NCBI GenBank assembly: GCA_965369945.1
Contig: CBDUST010000036.1
Coordinates: forward strand, 1-23,501
DNA: 23,501 bases
Source of the DNA: JADFNO01 sp965369945
GTDB lineage: Bacteria > Planctomycetota > Phycisphaerae > Phycisphaerales > SM1A02
Direction: 5' to 3'
Made by a program: the position numbers and the translations under genes. This document shows, piece by piece, positions 15,441-23,500 of this stretch (its first letter is position 1; each line of letters begins with the position of its first letter). The notes beneath the pieces were generated by a model that saw only the letters and a program-made list of their open reading frames with translations, searched no databases and was not told the origin of the DNA.

Positions 15441-18412
15441 TACACCAACCTCAACGCTGTTGCGACCAACTCGATCGGATGCAGCGATCGTCGCCCCGTG
15501 CCGTCGCGAATCTGATGTCGGCAACTAGTTCCCGGTGCGACGATTGTCGCCTGGGGCTCACCGCGTATCGAAGGGAACAGCGACAACTCCCCAATCTGCA
15601 TCGACAGATCGTAATGATCTGCCGTATACCCAAACGCTCCCGCCATGCCGCAGCAACCTGAGTCGAGCACGCGCATCCGGTCACCGCAAATCCGACCAAG
15701 CATCGCCGTCGTTCCGTCCAATCCCCACAGGGCCTTTTGATGACAGTGGCCATGGAGCAACACGTCCTCGCCGCCACGCGATCCTTTGAGCGATGGTCGA
15801 TTGGGGTGGTGCTCCCACTGAGCTTCGATAAAGTCCTCGATCAATTCGCAGCGATCAGCGATCCGGCGCAGGTCCGCCGGATCAACATCCATCTTCAGGT
15901 CCGGCCAATCGTCCTTGATTGCCGAGATACAGCTCGGTTCGCACCCAACGATCGCCTGAACGTCGTGCGTATCCATCAAGCTGAGCAACACTTCCGCCGT
16001 GTCTGCACAAACGTCCTGTGCCTCAGTCAGCAATCCATTACTAATCGCCGCGCGACCGCAGCACCCCATCCTGGGCAATATCACGCGATACCCCAGCGCT
16101 TGCAGCGTTACGACCGCCGCCCTTCCGATGCGCGGCTCGCTGTACACCGTGAAACAGTCGGGCACGAGAACCACCACCGGTCCATCGGCCTTCGCCTCAT
16201 CGACAAACCACCGATAGAGCGACCGTTCAAATCGCGGTAAGCTGCGCCGCGATGCGATCCCTAATGCCCGTTTGATCAAATGTGCAGTCGGACCAAACTG
16301 CCCCGCTGCGTTCACAAGGGGATGCAGCGCCGATGCGATTCGGCTGATTCGTCGCACATCAGCAAACCGCCGAATGCGCCTTGGTGCGCCTCCCATTGCA
16401 GCATAACGTTGCGCAGTGTACTCAGCCTTCAACTTGGCGACATCCACGTTGCTGGGACATTCGGTCTTGCACGCCTTGCACGAAAGACACAAGTCCAACG
16501 TCTTGATCGTTTCAGGATCGTTCCACGCAGCCGATCGACCATCTGCCGACAGTTGGCCGCTTATCGCCAAGCGCAGCGCATTACCCCGACCTCTCGTGGC
16601 ATGACGTTCGTCGCGCAGCGCTTGATATGATGGGCACATCGTTCCACCGACGCGCTGACGACACATGCCCGCGCCGTTGCACATCTCCACGGCCGCCCCA
16701 AAACCGTGCTCCCGGTCGTATCGAAAGAACGTATCCACATCAGGAATCTCGATCGTCTCTGCCTCTGGACGAACCCGCAGCGCCTCCGTTATGGGTTCCG
16801 GATCGACGATATTGCCTGGGTTCATACGGTTACCCGGATCGAAGATGCACTTGATCGCGCTGAATGCGTCGCAGATCGTTTCCCCGTAGAACCGCCTGAG
16901 CAGCGCCGATCGCGCTCGGCCGTCGCCATGTTCGCCCGATAGCGCACCGCCGAACGACTTGACGAGATCCGTAACTTCAACCGCAATCGCCTCCATCGCC
17001 TTTACATCGTTCGGATCACGAAGGCAAATCAACGGCCGCATGTGCAAACATCCAACCGAAGCGTGCGCGTAGTAAGCCGCCTCGGTCCCGTTGGATGCAA
17101 CGATGCGACGAAACTCCCGAACGAACTCCGCTAACCGAGATGGATCGACCGCCGTATCCTCAATGAACGTCAACGGCTTCCGCAGCCCGGGAATCCCGTG
17201 CAGCAACGGCTCGCCCGCCTTGCGAAGCTTCCACGCCATCGCCATCGCACTCATTTCAATGTGCTTTACCACACGCCCATCCGGATACTGCGACGCCAAC
17301 TCGCTGAGCGTCTCGATCAATTGCGATTGATCATCTTCGAAATACTCGACATACAACACCGCCTTGGGCGTCTCGCCGTTGACCGTTGGCAACAGTCCGA
17401 CATATCGGCTGTATTGCGCATTCTTGCGCGCCAGATCAATAATCAAATTGTCGATCAACTCAACTGCCGCCGGCTCGGTCGTGAGAATCGACCTCAGCGC
17501 GCACATCGCTTCGTCGATATCCGTAAAAGCGATGATCGCCAGCCCCTTGAACCTAGGAACATCCACCAGCCGCACCGTTGCGCTGAGTGTGATCCCCAAC
17601 GTTCCTTCGGCGCCACAAAACAGGTGCGCCAAATTCACTTGGTCGAAGCGACCCGCCTGTGATCGTTCGAGCTGATCCAAGAATAAGTCGAGGTTGTAAC
17701 CGTTGACGCGCCGCAGCGTCTTGGGGAATCTGCGGCGAATCTCATTCGCTGCCGGCATGACAACCTCAGCAACCTGCCGGGTCAACTTGGCGACGCGATC
17801 ATCACTTCCTTCCCCAGCACCTTGGTACAAGTCCAACTGCGTTCCGTCTGCGAGCAATATCTCCATCGACTCGACATGCTCGACCGTTCGGCCGTAGAGA
17901 ATCGAATGCGCTCCAGCCGAGTTGTTTCCGATCATTCCTCCCAGCGTGGCGTGCGTTGATGTCGCCACGTCCGGGCCGAACATCAAGCCATGTGTTGACG
18001 CTTGGCGGTTCAGTTCATCGAGTACGACGCCCGGCTGAACCGTGGCAGTAGGACGTTCCGGATCGATTCGCACGATTCGGTCGCAGTGTCGCGAAAGATC
18101 GAGCACCACCGCTCGGTTGACCGTCTGCCCGGCAAGTGATGCGCCGCTGCCGCGAGGAAGGATCGGAAGATTACGCCCTGCGCAGAAATCAACGAACGCT
18201 CTCACATCATCCATGTGCTGCGGCACAACAACGCCGATCGGCTCGACCTGATAAATGCTGGCGTCGGTCGAATACAGCATCCGATCGTGATGCGTAAATC
18301 GCACTTCGCCATCGAGCAAATCCGCCAACTCGCGCGCAATCGCAGCGCGGTCCGCGAGGTCGCTCGGCGCAGCGTGCGGTGACGAAACGACTTCCAGCCG
18401 AAGATCCGACAT
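15437..18412 (-). CDS. FAD-linked oxidase fused to Fe-S oxidoreductase (lactate/glycolate dehydrogenase-like)
   Basis: This 991-residue fusion resembles GlcD joined to GlcF, or the large D-lactate dehydrogenases. An FAD-binding PCMH-type domain at about 40-270 carries RGSGASLAGQ (87-96) and GGMIGNNSAGAHS. The FAD oxidase C-terminal domain (about 285-545) ends with SGEHGDGR (492-499). Two ferredoxin-like clusters follow: C578, C584 and C593 in CNGAGMC...MCP, and CLSCKACKTECP at 642-653. Two CCG domains come after (C753/CCG 784, then HGHCHQKAL...GCCGMAG near 890-920). It probably oxidises a 2-hydroxy acid and passes electrons to the quinone pool or a carrier. It starts 21 bases after the thioredoxin-domain gene, so the two are probably co-transcribed. 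There is no clear ribosome binding site. The exact substrate is not resolvable. Confidence 0.9.
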   Translation of the reverse strand: MSDLRLEVVSSPHAAPSDLADRAAIARELADLLDGEVRFTHHDRMLYSTDASIYQVEPIGVVVPQHMDDVRAFVDFCAGRNLPILPRGSGASLAGQTVNRAVVLDLSRHCDRIVRIDPERPTATVQPGVVLDELNRQASTHGLMFGPDVATSTHATLGGMIGNNSAGAHSILYGRTVEHVESMEILLADGTQLDLYQGAGEGSDDRVAKLTRQVAEVVMPAANEIRRRFPKTLRRVNGYNLDLFLDQLERSQAGRFDQVNLAHLFCGAEGTLGITLSATVRLVDVPRFKGLAIIAFTDIDEAMCALRSILTTEPAAVELIDNLIIDLARKNAQYSRYVGLLPTVNGETPKAVLYVEYFEDDQSQLIETLSELASQYPDGRVVKHIEMSAMAMAWKLRKAGEPLLHGIPGLRKPLTFIEDTAVDPSRLAEFVREFRRIVASNGTEAAYYAHASVGCLHMRPLICLRDPNDVKAMEAIAVEVTDLVKSFGGALSGEHGDGRARSALLRRFYGETICDAFSAIKCIFDPGNRMNPGNIVDPEPITEALRVRPEAETIEIPDVDTFFRYDREHGFGAAVEMCNGAGMCRQRVGGTMCPSYQALRDERHATRGRGNALRLAISGQLSADGRSAAWNDPETIKTLDLCLSCKACKTECPSNVDVAKLKAEYTAQRYAAMGGAPRRIRRFADVRRISRIASALHPLVNAAGQFGPTAHLIKRALGIASRRSLPRFERSLYRWFVDEAKADGPVVVLVPDCFTVYSEPRIGRAAVVTLQALGYRVILPRMGCCGRAAISNGLLTEAQDVCADTAEVLLSLMDTHDVQAIVGCEPSCISAIKDDWPDLKMDVDPADLRRIADRCELIEDFIEAQWEHHPNRPSLKGSRGGEDVLLHGHCHQKALWGLDGTTAMLGRICGDRMRVLDSGCCGMAGAFGYTADHYDLSMQIGELSLFPSIRGEPQATIVAPGTSCRHQIRDGTGRRSLHPIELVATALRLVY

Positions 18413-18433
18413 ACGTTGTTCACGCGATCCGAA

Positions 18434-19741
18434 TCAATCCTCGCCTTGCACTGCCTCGATGGCCTCGGTGATATCTTGCTTCATTGTCTGGACATAGTCG
18501 GAAATACCACCGACGTGATACGCCTGAACTACCCCATCAGCACGGATGATTACCGTTGTGGGAATCCCCGATACGCCATACGCGGTCGCCGTTTGGTCTG
18601 AATAGTCCATCGCGATCGGCACGGTGAACCCTTGCTTCTTCCAAAACGCCGTTGCGGAGACGCGGCGAGCATCCGGCGTGTCTTGATCCGGGTCACGTAT
18701 CTCCCACACATTCACTGCGAGAATCTGTACCGGCAGATCTTCCTGACGGCTCCATTTTGCGACATCGTGCAGCGATGGCAGAACGGCTCGGCACGGCCCG
18801 CACCACGTTGCCCAGAAGTCCAGCACAACCACTTGGCCGCGCAGTTTCTCCAGATCCATCACCTGTCCGTCCGCAGTCTCCAATGTGAATAACGGTGCAG
18901 GTTTGCCGACCAGTACGCCACCTCCGCCACCACCACCACCGATCGGACCCGCCGGCGCTTCCGGGGGCGGTGGCAATAGTGTCGCGATCATGTCCACGCG
19001 CTGTCTCGGGCCGGGATCGAATTTCAGCACCGAATCACCCAACGGCTTGTCGAATACCTCGTATTCGTATGAGTAAACGGTCGTAGTCTTTGTGCCCGGC
19101 TGAACAAAAGCACCGCCGGTAATTTCGTGCTCGATCGACTGTATGAGTTTCGTCTTGGGATCAACATCGATGCGCATCGAAGCATTGGGGCTCGAAAAGA
19201 TGATGCGTCGAAGTTTCTTGCCTTCGACTTCTACGTCCTGGACCGAGGTCGGGACGATCGAATCCGACATCGGGTGGAGCTGCATGTAGACGTCTTCAAT
19301 GTCTGCCTCACCCCACAACAATCCAAGATGTGGAAAGGGAATGTCCAGGAAGTTCAGCAGGAACGTCCAATACGGATTGTCTTCATATTCCTCGGTGTAG
19401 TAGGAGTGGTCGGTTTCGTCATGGATCGCTGTGAATTGACCATCTTTGAAGTAACTCGTAAAGCCGCGCAGTTTGACGATGCCTGCCCCACCGCGCGAAT
19501 AGGTGAACTCCGCTTTGACCTCGTCGACATCGGAGGAGAGCTCGCCCTCGACCAGCTTCAATTTCATCGTGGTCTTGACCGTCAACGCCGGGCGGTTGCG
19601 GTAGGAAGAGACGAGCTGTTTGAATTCCTTTGCGGCCGCCGGATCAGCTTCGAACGTTCCGTCGCTCTGGGCGTAGCTCGCCGCGCCGCTCACCAATACG
19701 ACTGTTGCGATCACCAGTACGTTGCTCAGTTGAATCTTCAT
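18434..19741 (-). CDS. Secreted DUF2092/LolA-like and TlpA-type thioredoxin fusion (1)
   Basis: This exported 435-residue protein has a signal peptide at residues 1-24 (cleavage near SYA-QS). A beta-rich domain at about 35-245 resembles the LolA-like/DUF2092 fold, which cradles hydrophobic ligands. A low-complexity linker with four prolines (257-260) and eight glycines in a row (268-275) follows. A TlpA/ResA-like thioredoxin domain runs from about 280 to 430, with W313-CGPC and the cis-proline loop GIPTTV. It is probably a periplasmic thiol-disulfide reductase. The role of the N-terminal domain is unknown. I chose the ATG at 19741 because it opens the signal peptide and follows GGAG; a frame start at 19774 adds 11 residues. 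It is a paralogue of the next gene upstream and lies 21 bp before the dehydrogenase gene. Confidence 0.85.
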   Translation of the reverse strand: MKIQLSNVLVIATVVLVSGAASYAQSDGTFEADPAAAKEFKQLVSSYRNRPALTVKTTMKLKLVEGELSSDVDEVKAEFTYSRGGAGIVKLRGFTSYFKDGQFTAIHDETDHSYYTEEYEDNPYWTFLLNFLDIPFPHLGLLWGEADIEDVYMQLHPMSDSIVPTSVQDVEVEGKKLRRIIFSSPNASMRIDVDPKTKLIQSIEHEITGGAFVQPGTKTTTVYSYEYEVFDKPLGDSVLKFDPGPRQRVDMIATLLPPPPEAPAGPIGGGGGGGGVLVGKPAPLFTLETADGQVMDLEKLRGQVVVLDFWATWCGPCRAVLPSLHDVAKWSRQEDLPVQILAVNVWEIRDPDQDTPDARRVSATAFWKKQGFTVPIAMDYSDQTATAYGVSGIPTTVIIRADGVVQAYHVGGISDYVQTMKQDITEAIEAVQGED

Positions 19742-19881
19742 GGTCTTAGGTCTCCAACAGGCCTGCGGTCCCAAATCGCCTGCTCTGGATCATATCGCTC
19801 ATGAACCGCCGGCATCACCCCAACCGCCAAAATGATCGCAGGCCCGCGTGTGATTCTTGGAATGTTGGCCGGCGATGCCGT

Positions 19882-21066
19882 TCAGCCAGCCTCGTTCAGT
19901 GCCTTGGCCGTGTCTTGTTTGAGTACCTGGACCATGCCGGGGTTGAATCCGATGTGTACCTTGAATAGCGTCCCGTCCGGCCCAATGACCACCGTGTGTG
20001 GAATGGAGCCGACCTCAAACGCCTCGGCCACCGTGTCGTCATAGTCCATCAGGGTCGGCAACCGAAGGTCCTGCCGCTGCCAGAACTGTTGCACCTTCTG
20101 CCGTTTTTGGTCGTTACCTCGCACTCGTTCCCCCATATTTACTGCGTACACCTTCACGTCCACGCCTTCCTGCTGGGCCCAGTTTGCAAACTCTTGGAGC
20201 TTGGGAAGTCCCATCCGGCACGGGCCGCACCAAGTCGCCCAGAAATCAAGCACAACGACCGAGCCGCAAAGCTCGCTGAGCGTCACCTCTTGATCGTCGA
20301 GTGTGGCCAATGTGAAATCAGGCGCTGCGTCTCCCACACTCAACGCCAACTGCCTGAGCGTCGCAACCTCCCTGTGCACGCTTGGATCGTAAACAATCTC
20401 GCGCAGCGACTCGGCGTGGACCGTAGGGTTCATATGAAACTCAAACGGTATCTGCCGACCGTCAACCTTCACTGATTTGATCAGCTTCGTACGAGGATCG
20501 ACAAGGACACGCACCGTTGCATCATCGCTGCTCAATAGAAGCGCCTCGAGCGTTGCACCGTTGATCTGCACTGATTCGCGGCCACTGAGTTGTAGGTTCT
20601 CAACAAGACCCATCCCCATGCCCTTCAGGTAATCGGCCGAGGACTTCCCGTACCGAAGCGCCAATTGAGGCAGCCGCAACCTGCCAATCGGCTCCATCGC
20701 CAGCAATCGACCGCCAGTCAACGGCAGGCGAACAACCTTGTTCGGTCGTATTTCCCGACTGAGGTACAGCTGTCCGTTGACTGCAAGAAAGTTGTGCCCC
20801 AGCGCGGTCAACTGCGCATTACCATTCGCCCCGGCCAACAGTTCAAACGTCATCGTCTGCTCACCACCCTGCGAAGGCAGTTTGATCGTCACTGTGTCCG
20901 TAAAGGCCGGCGCGTTCTGGTACGTTCGGGCCACCGCATCGAGCAGCTCGTGCGCGGACTCGATGTTCGATGCCGCCGGTCGACCGTCTTGAGGTTGACG
21001 CGCCGCCACAAGCAACGGCACCATCACCACCGCAGCCAAGACTAGACTTCTGCAAATCCACTTCAT
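19882..21066 (-). CDS. Secreted DUF2092/LolA-like and TlpA-type thioredoxin fusion (2)
   Basis: This is a second exported protein of 394 residues with the same architecture: a signal peptide at residues 1-22, a beta-rich LolA/DUF2092-like domain at about 35-235, and a TlpA-like thioredoxin domain at about 245-390 with W279-CGPC and cis-proline SIPHTV. It shares the stretch VVVLDFWATWCGPCR and a VDP(R/K)TKLI(K/Q)S strand with its neighbour, so they are tandem paralogues that have diverged outside the core. It lacks the glycine/proline linker. The ATG at 21066 follows AAAGGAG by eight bases, which settles the start against an in-frame ATG at 21153. The gap of 140 bp to the downstream paralogue could hold a separate promoter. 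Confidence 0.86.
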   Translation of the reverse strand: MKWICRSLVLAAVVMVPLLVAARQPQDGRPAASNIESAHELLDAVARTYQNAPAFTDTVTIKLPSQGGEQTMTFELLAGANGNAQLTALGHNFLAVNGQLYLSREIRPNKVVRLPLTGGRLLAMEPIGRLRLPQLALRYGKSSADYLKGMGMGLVENLQLSGRESVQINGATLEALLLSSDDATVRVLVDPRTKLIKSVKVDGRQIPFEFHMNPTVHAESLREIVYDPSVHREVATLRQLALSVGDAAPDFTLATLDDQEVTLSELCGSVVVLDFWATWCGPCRMGLPKLQEFANWAQQEGVDVKVYAVNMGERVRGNDQKRQKVQQFWQRQDLRLPTLMDYDDTVAEAFEVGSIPHTVVIGPDGTLFKVHIGFNPGMVQVLKQDTAKALNEAG

Positions 21067-21074
21067 GCTCGAAG

Positions 21075-21081
21075 CTCCTTT
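21075..21081 (-). promoter_or_regulatory. Shine-Dalgarno of the second TlpA-like gene
   Basis: The minus strand reads AAAGGAG, eight bases before the ATG at 21066. It excludes the longer in-frame start at 21153, which would begin without a signal peptide. Confidence 0.7.
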
Positions 21082-21167
21082 GGTGTGGCGCGTTACGGGA
21101 TCTCCTGACACGCCCCTGGGCAGACCGGCTAAGACTGCCATCTCAGTCAACACGTATACTAGGACCG

Positions 21168-21662
21168 CTATTCCAAAGCCCCGGCTGCAAGTCGTTCGTC
21201 GTGCAGCGTCTGAATCGTCACACCCAGCACAGGGTGCACAGTATCCGGTGCGATCTGGGCTAGTGGTCCAAGAACGAACGTCCGCTGGTGCAGCCGCGGA
21301 TGCGGGATCACAAGGCCGGGCTCATCGATTATTTGGTCTTCGTACATCAGCAAATCCAGGTCGAGTCGGCGCGGCCCCCATCGAGTCTCAGTTGAGCGGT
21401 CACGGCCATGAGTGGCCTCGATCTCCAGCATCGCTCTGAGCAGTTCCCGCGGCGACAAGCGAGTAAGGATAGTAGCCGCACCGTTGAGATATCGGCCTTG
21501 ATCGGGCGGACCTTCAGGCTCTGTTTCGATCAACCGGCTCACCGCAACGAGCTGGATGCCTTCTTGCCCACCCAGCGCGTCGAGCGCTGATTGCAGGATT
21601 TGGCGCCGATCGCCGAGGTTCGATCCGAGCCCGATGTATGCGGTTCGCTCGTGATTTGTCAT
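21168..21662 (-). CDS. folK: 6-hydroxymethyl-7,8-dihydropterin pyrophosphokinase
   Basis: This enzyme transfers pyrophosphate from ATP to 6-hydroxymethyldihydropterin in folate synthesis. The 164-residue protein has the family motifs: an N-terminal YIGLGSNLGDR, GRYLNGA in the pterin-binding part, the signature RWGPRRLDLDLLMYED near residues 93-108 with its metal-binding DxD, and IPHPRLHQRTFVLGPL. The ATG at 21662 overlaps the cinA stop as ATGA, and GGGAAG lies just upstream, so the genes are translationally coupled. An in-frame TTG at 21677 is unlikely. folP and folB, frequent partners elsewhere, are not here. The next gene on the strand is the thioredoxin-domain gene 101 bp on. Confidence 0.95.
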   Translation of the reverse strand: MTNHERTAYIGLGSNLGDRRQILQSALDALGGQEGIQLVAVSRLIETEPEGPPDQGRYLNGAATILTRLSPRELLRAMLEIEATHGRDRSTETRWGPRRLDLDLLMYEDQIIDEPGLVIPHPRLHQRTFVLGPLAQIAPDTVHPVLGVTIQTLHDERLAAGALE

Positions 21663-22936
21663 GCCGGCACTTCCCAAAGCAAAGGTGTTTCATCAGGCAC
21701 ACCGAGCAGCGCAAACCGCAACATCTGCAACGCTGATTTGGCGGACCGATCGCGAACTGCTGAGCGATCGCCTGGGAACGCGAACTGCCGAACTGCAACT
21801 TGGCCTACTCGACCAAGTCCGATGAACACCGTGCCGACCGGTTTGTCTGATGTTCCGCCGTCCGGCCCCGCGATACCGGTTATCGCAAGACTGTAATCCG
21901 CCCCACTGGCTTTCAGCGCACCTTCAGCCATCGCGCGGGCCGTCGCCTCGGACACGGCGCCGCGCTCCGCTAACACTTCCGTCGGAACCGCCAGGCATGA
22001 TTGTTTGAGCTGGTCCGTGTAAGTCACCCATCCGCCGACGTAGTAATCACTGGAGCCGGGGACATCGACAATCATCTTGCCCAACAGTCCGCCCGTACAC
22101 GACTCTGCAGTGGCGATGGTCTGAGAGCTTGCCCTAAGCAGCGCCCCCACAGCTGATGCAAGCGATTCGCTTTCACAACCAAATACGTATGGCCGCCACG
22201 CCTCTTGAATGACTGATGCGATCTGTTCCAGTTCATTGTGCGCATCGGCGCTCGATCCGCGACCGACAATCCGCGCGGTAAGAATCGATTTGCTCACAGT
22301 CGTTCCCACGAGCGGTTGACGGTCTCGATCCATCAACGACCCGAGCAATTCGGCGCCCTTCGACTCGCCCAGACCGTAGGCGTGAACTGTCTTTGTGAGC
22401 ACGACGTCGTCAGTATCAGGCAAATCTAACGCCGGCAACACTTGCTCCAGCAGCATCGGCTTCATCTCAGACGGCGGGCCGGGTATCGCAAATATCTGAC
22501 ATGCTCCAATGCGGCCGGCGATCCCCATCGCCGTGCCGTGTGGGTTGGGAAGGAATTGCGTCCCATCAGGCCGCTCGGCCTGCTTGAGATTGGAACTGGG
22601 CATGATGTTGCCGTGCTTACAGAACCATCGTTCCAATCGTTTGACCGCATCGGCATCGCGCACCAACGCCACTCCAGGGGTGAGCGCATCTGCCAGAGCT
22701 TCGCGCGTCAGGTCATCAGCCGTCGGCCCAAGTCCGCCCGTGAGGATCAGCAGGTCCACCTTGGTTGCGAGCCGAGACACAGCCTCAACGAGCGCCGCCT
22801 GATCGTCGCCGACCGTTCGATGCTCGATCGTGCGAATCCCCCGCGCCGCCAATTCTGCGCTGAGCCAGGCGGAATTGGTGTCGATGGTTTGACCCAATGT
22901 CAGTTCATCGCCAATGGAGAGGATTGCTGCAAACAT
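21659..22936 (-). CDS. cinA: CinA family protein (nicotinamide-nucleotide amidase)
   Basis: This is a two-domain CinA of 425 residues. The N-terminal COG1058/MoCF-like domain (about 1-170) starts MFAAILSIGDELTLGQTIDTN, contains LTGGLGPTADDLTREAL, and has PGPPSEMKPM near 153; in characterised relatives it hydrolyses ADP-ribose or similar pyrophosphates. The C-terminal PncC domain (about 260-415) has ATAESCTGGLLGKMI and ITGIAGPDGGTSDKPVGTV, which deamidate nicotinamide mononucleotide in NAD recycling. The ATG at 22936 gives the canonical N-terminus. It is the first gene of the minus-strand run and is coupled to folK. Repeat-rich non-coding DNA lies immediately upstream, so its promoter must sit within or just inside that block. 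Assignment of the family is secure. Confidence 0.95.
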   Translation of the reverse strand: MFAAILSIGDELTLGQTIDTNSAWLSAELAARGIRTIEHRTVGDDQAALVEAVSRLATKVDLLILTGGLGPTADDLTREALADALTPGVALVRDADAVKRLERWFCKHGNIMPSSNLKQAERPDGTQFLPNPHGTAMGIAGRIGACQIFAIPGPPSEMKPMLLEQVLPALDLPDTDDVVLTKTVHAYGLGESKGAELLGSLMDRDRQPLVGTTVSKSILTARIVGRGSSADAHNELEQIASVIQEAWRPYVFGCESESLASAVGALLRASSQTIATAESCTGGLLGKMIVDVPGSSDYYVGGWVTYTDQLKQSCLAVPTEVLAERGAVSEATARAMAEGALKASGADYSLAITGIAGPDGGTSDKPVGTVFIGLGRVGQVAVRQFAFPGDRSAVRDRSAKSALQMLRFALLGVPDETPLLWEVPA

Positions 22937-23022
22937 GTGTTTCTGCTGGAGAACGGATTCGGGAAAAGGGGGATCGCGGTCATGCTATGCGGAACGACGT
23001 GAGGGGACGCAGAGGAAGAGTA

Positions 23023-23046
23023 ACCACCGATGGACACGGATGAACG
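23023..23046 (+). repeat. CACAGATG-type repeat, unit 1
   Basis: The sequence ACCACCGATGGACACGGATG followed by AACG is an imperfect copy of the dispersed '(A)CCACAGATGGACACAGATG' motif found at 23132 and 23196. It lies about 90 bp upstream of the cinA start codon. Confidence 0.65.
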
Positions 23047-23089
23047 TTGATGGGTTTGGATGGAATGGAATCCCAAGAGTCAGGCGAAG

Positions 23090-23117
23090 CCGGACCTGAG
23101 GCTTTGCGAAGGTCCGG
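23090..23117. repeat. Palindromic element, copy 1 (CCGGACCT/AGGTCCGG)
   Basis: CCGGACCT at 23090-23097 pairs with AGGTCCGG at 23110-23117 around a 12-base loop. The flank GAAGC before the left arm is shared with copy 2. Just to the right lies a second perfect palindrome, CTCTTCGAAGAG at 23120-23131. The element separates two CACAGATG-type units. Confidence 0.7.
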
Positions 23118-23119
23118 GT

Positions 23120-23131
23120 CTCTTCGAAGAG
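23120..23131. repeat. Perfect 12-bp palindrome CTCTTCGAAGAG
   Basis: This self-complementary 12-mer directly follows inverted-repeat copy 1. Related sequence (AGAGTCTTCGAGAGAG) occurs inside the loop of copy 2, which suggests that both copies are rearranged versions of one composite element. Confidence 0.6.
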
Positions 23132-23155
23132 TCAATCACAGATGGGCACGGATCC
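23132..23155 (+). repeat. CACAGATG-type repeat, unit 2
   Basis: TCAATCACAGATGGGCACGG followed by ATCC is an imperfect copy of the same motif as units 1 and 3. It abuts the 12-bp palindrome. Confidence 0.6.
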
Positions 23156-23195
23156 CGAAGGAAGGTTCCGTTGGAAAGGATACAGAGAGAAAGAA

Positions 23196-23230
23196 GCCAC
23201 AGATGGATACAGATGAACGGACAGATGAAT
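23196..23230 (+). repeat. CACAGATG-type repeat, unit 3
   Basis: Here the motif is partly tandem: CCACAGATGGATACAGATGA is followed by ACGGACAGATGAAT, giving three CAGATG cores (two about nine bases apart, the third twelve further on). It is the best-conserved unit of the three. Confidence 0.65.
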
Positions 23231-23236
23231 GGGAAG

Positions 23237-23276
23237 CCGGACCTGACGAAAGAGTCTTCGAGAGAGGAAGGTCCGG
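23237..23276. repeat. Palindromic element, copy 2 (CCGGACCT/AGGTCCGG)
   Basis: The same 8-bp arms as copy 1 lie at 23237-23244 and 23269-23276, with a 24-base loop containing AGTCTTCGAGAG. The left flank GAAGC and the base pattern CCGGACCTGA and AGGTCCGGGT are identical in both copies. The loops differ in length and content. Confidence 0.7.
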
Positions 23277-23330
23277 GTGGAACGGAAAGACAACGTCGAA
23301 ATGTCCAAACGATCGAAAGAGATTCACCGC

Positions 23331-23380
23331 CGAGTCGCAGAGAACGCAGAGGGGACGAGAGGAATCAGGGGTTAGGAGTC
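23331..23380 (+). repeat. GAGTC-CAGAGGGGA repeat, copy A
   Basis: This roughly 50-bp unit reads (C)GAGTCGCAGAGAACGCAGAG and continues GGGACGAGAGGAATCAGGGG then TTAGGAGTC. It recurs at 23451-23500 with an offset of exactly 120 bp. Short GGAGTCAGGAGTTGGG and GCCTCAAGC-type repeats fill the space between the copies. Confidence 0.65.
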
Positions 23381-23450
23381 AGGAGTTGGGAGACACCAAG
23401 CCTCCAGCCGCACGCCGCAAGCCTCAAGCTTTCTGGACGGGACTCAACAC

Positions 23451-23500
23451 AGAGTCACAGTGGACACAGAGGGGATGAGAAGGAGTCAGGGTTTAGGAGG
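23451..23500 (+). repeat. GAGTC-CAGAGGGGA repeat, copy B
   Basis: This second copy reads AGAGTCACAGTGGACACAGA and continues GGGGATGAGAAGGAGTCAGG then GTTTAGGAGG. It is clearly related to copy A along its whole length with scattered substitutions. It reaches the window edge and may continue. Confidence 0.65.

Noticed and set aside
22442..23002. 186-codon plus-strand open frame running out of cinA into the repeats
   Set aside because: It is antisense to the CinA N-terminal domain, and its extension is repeat sequence.
23047..23478. 143-codon open frame across the repeat region
   Set aside because: The translation is rich in E, K, R and G and simply reads the purine-rich repeats. It has no domain, and such readings are known false genes.
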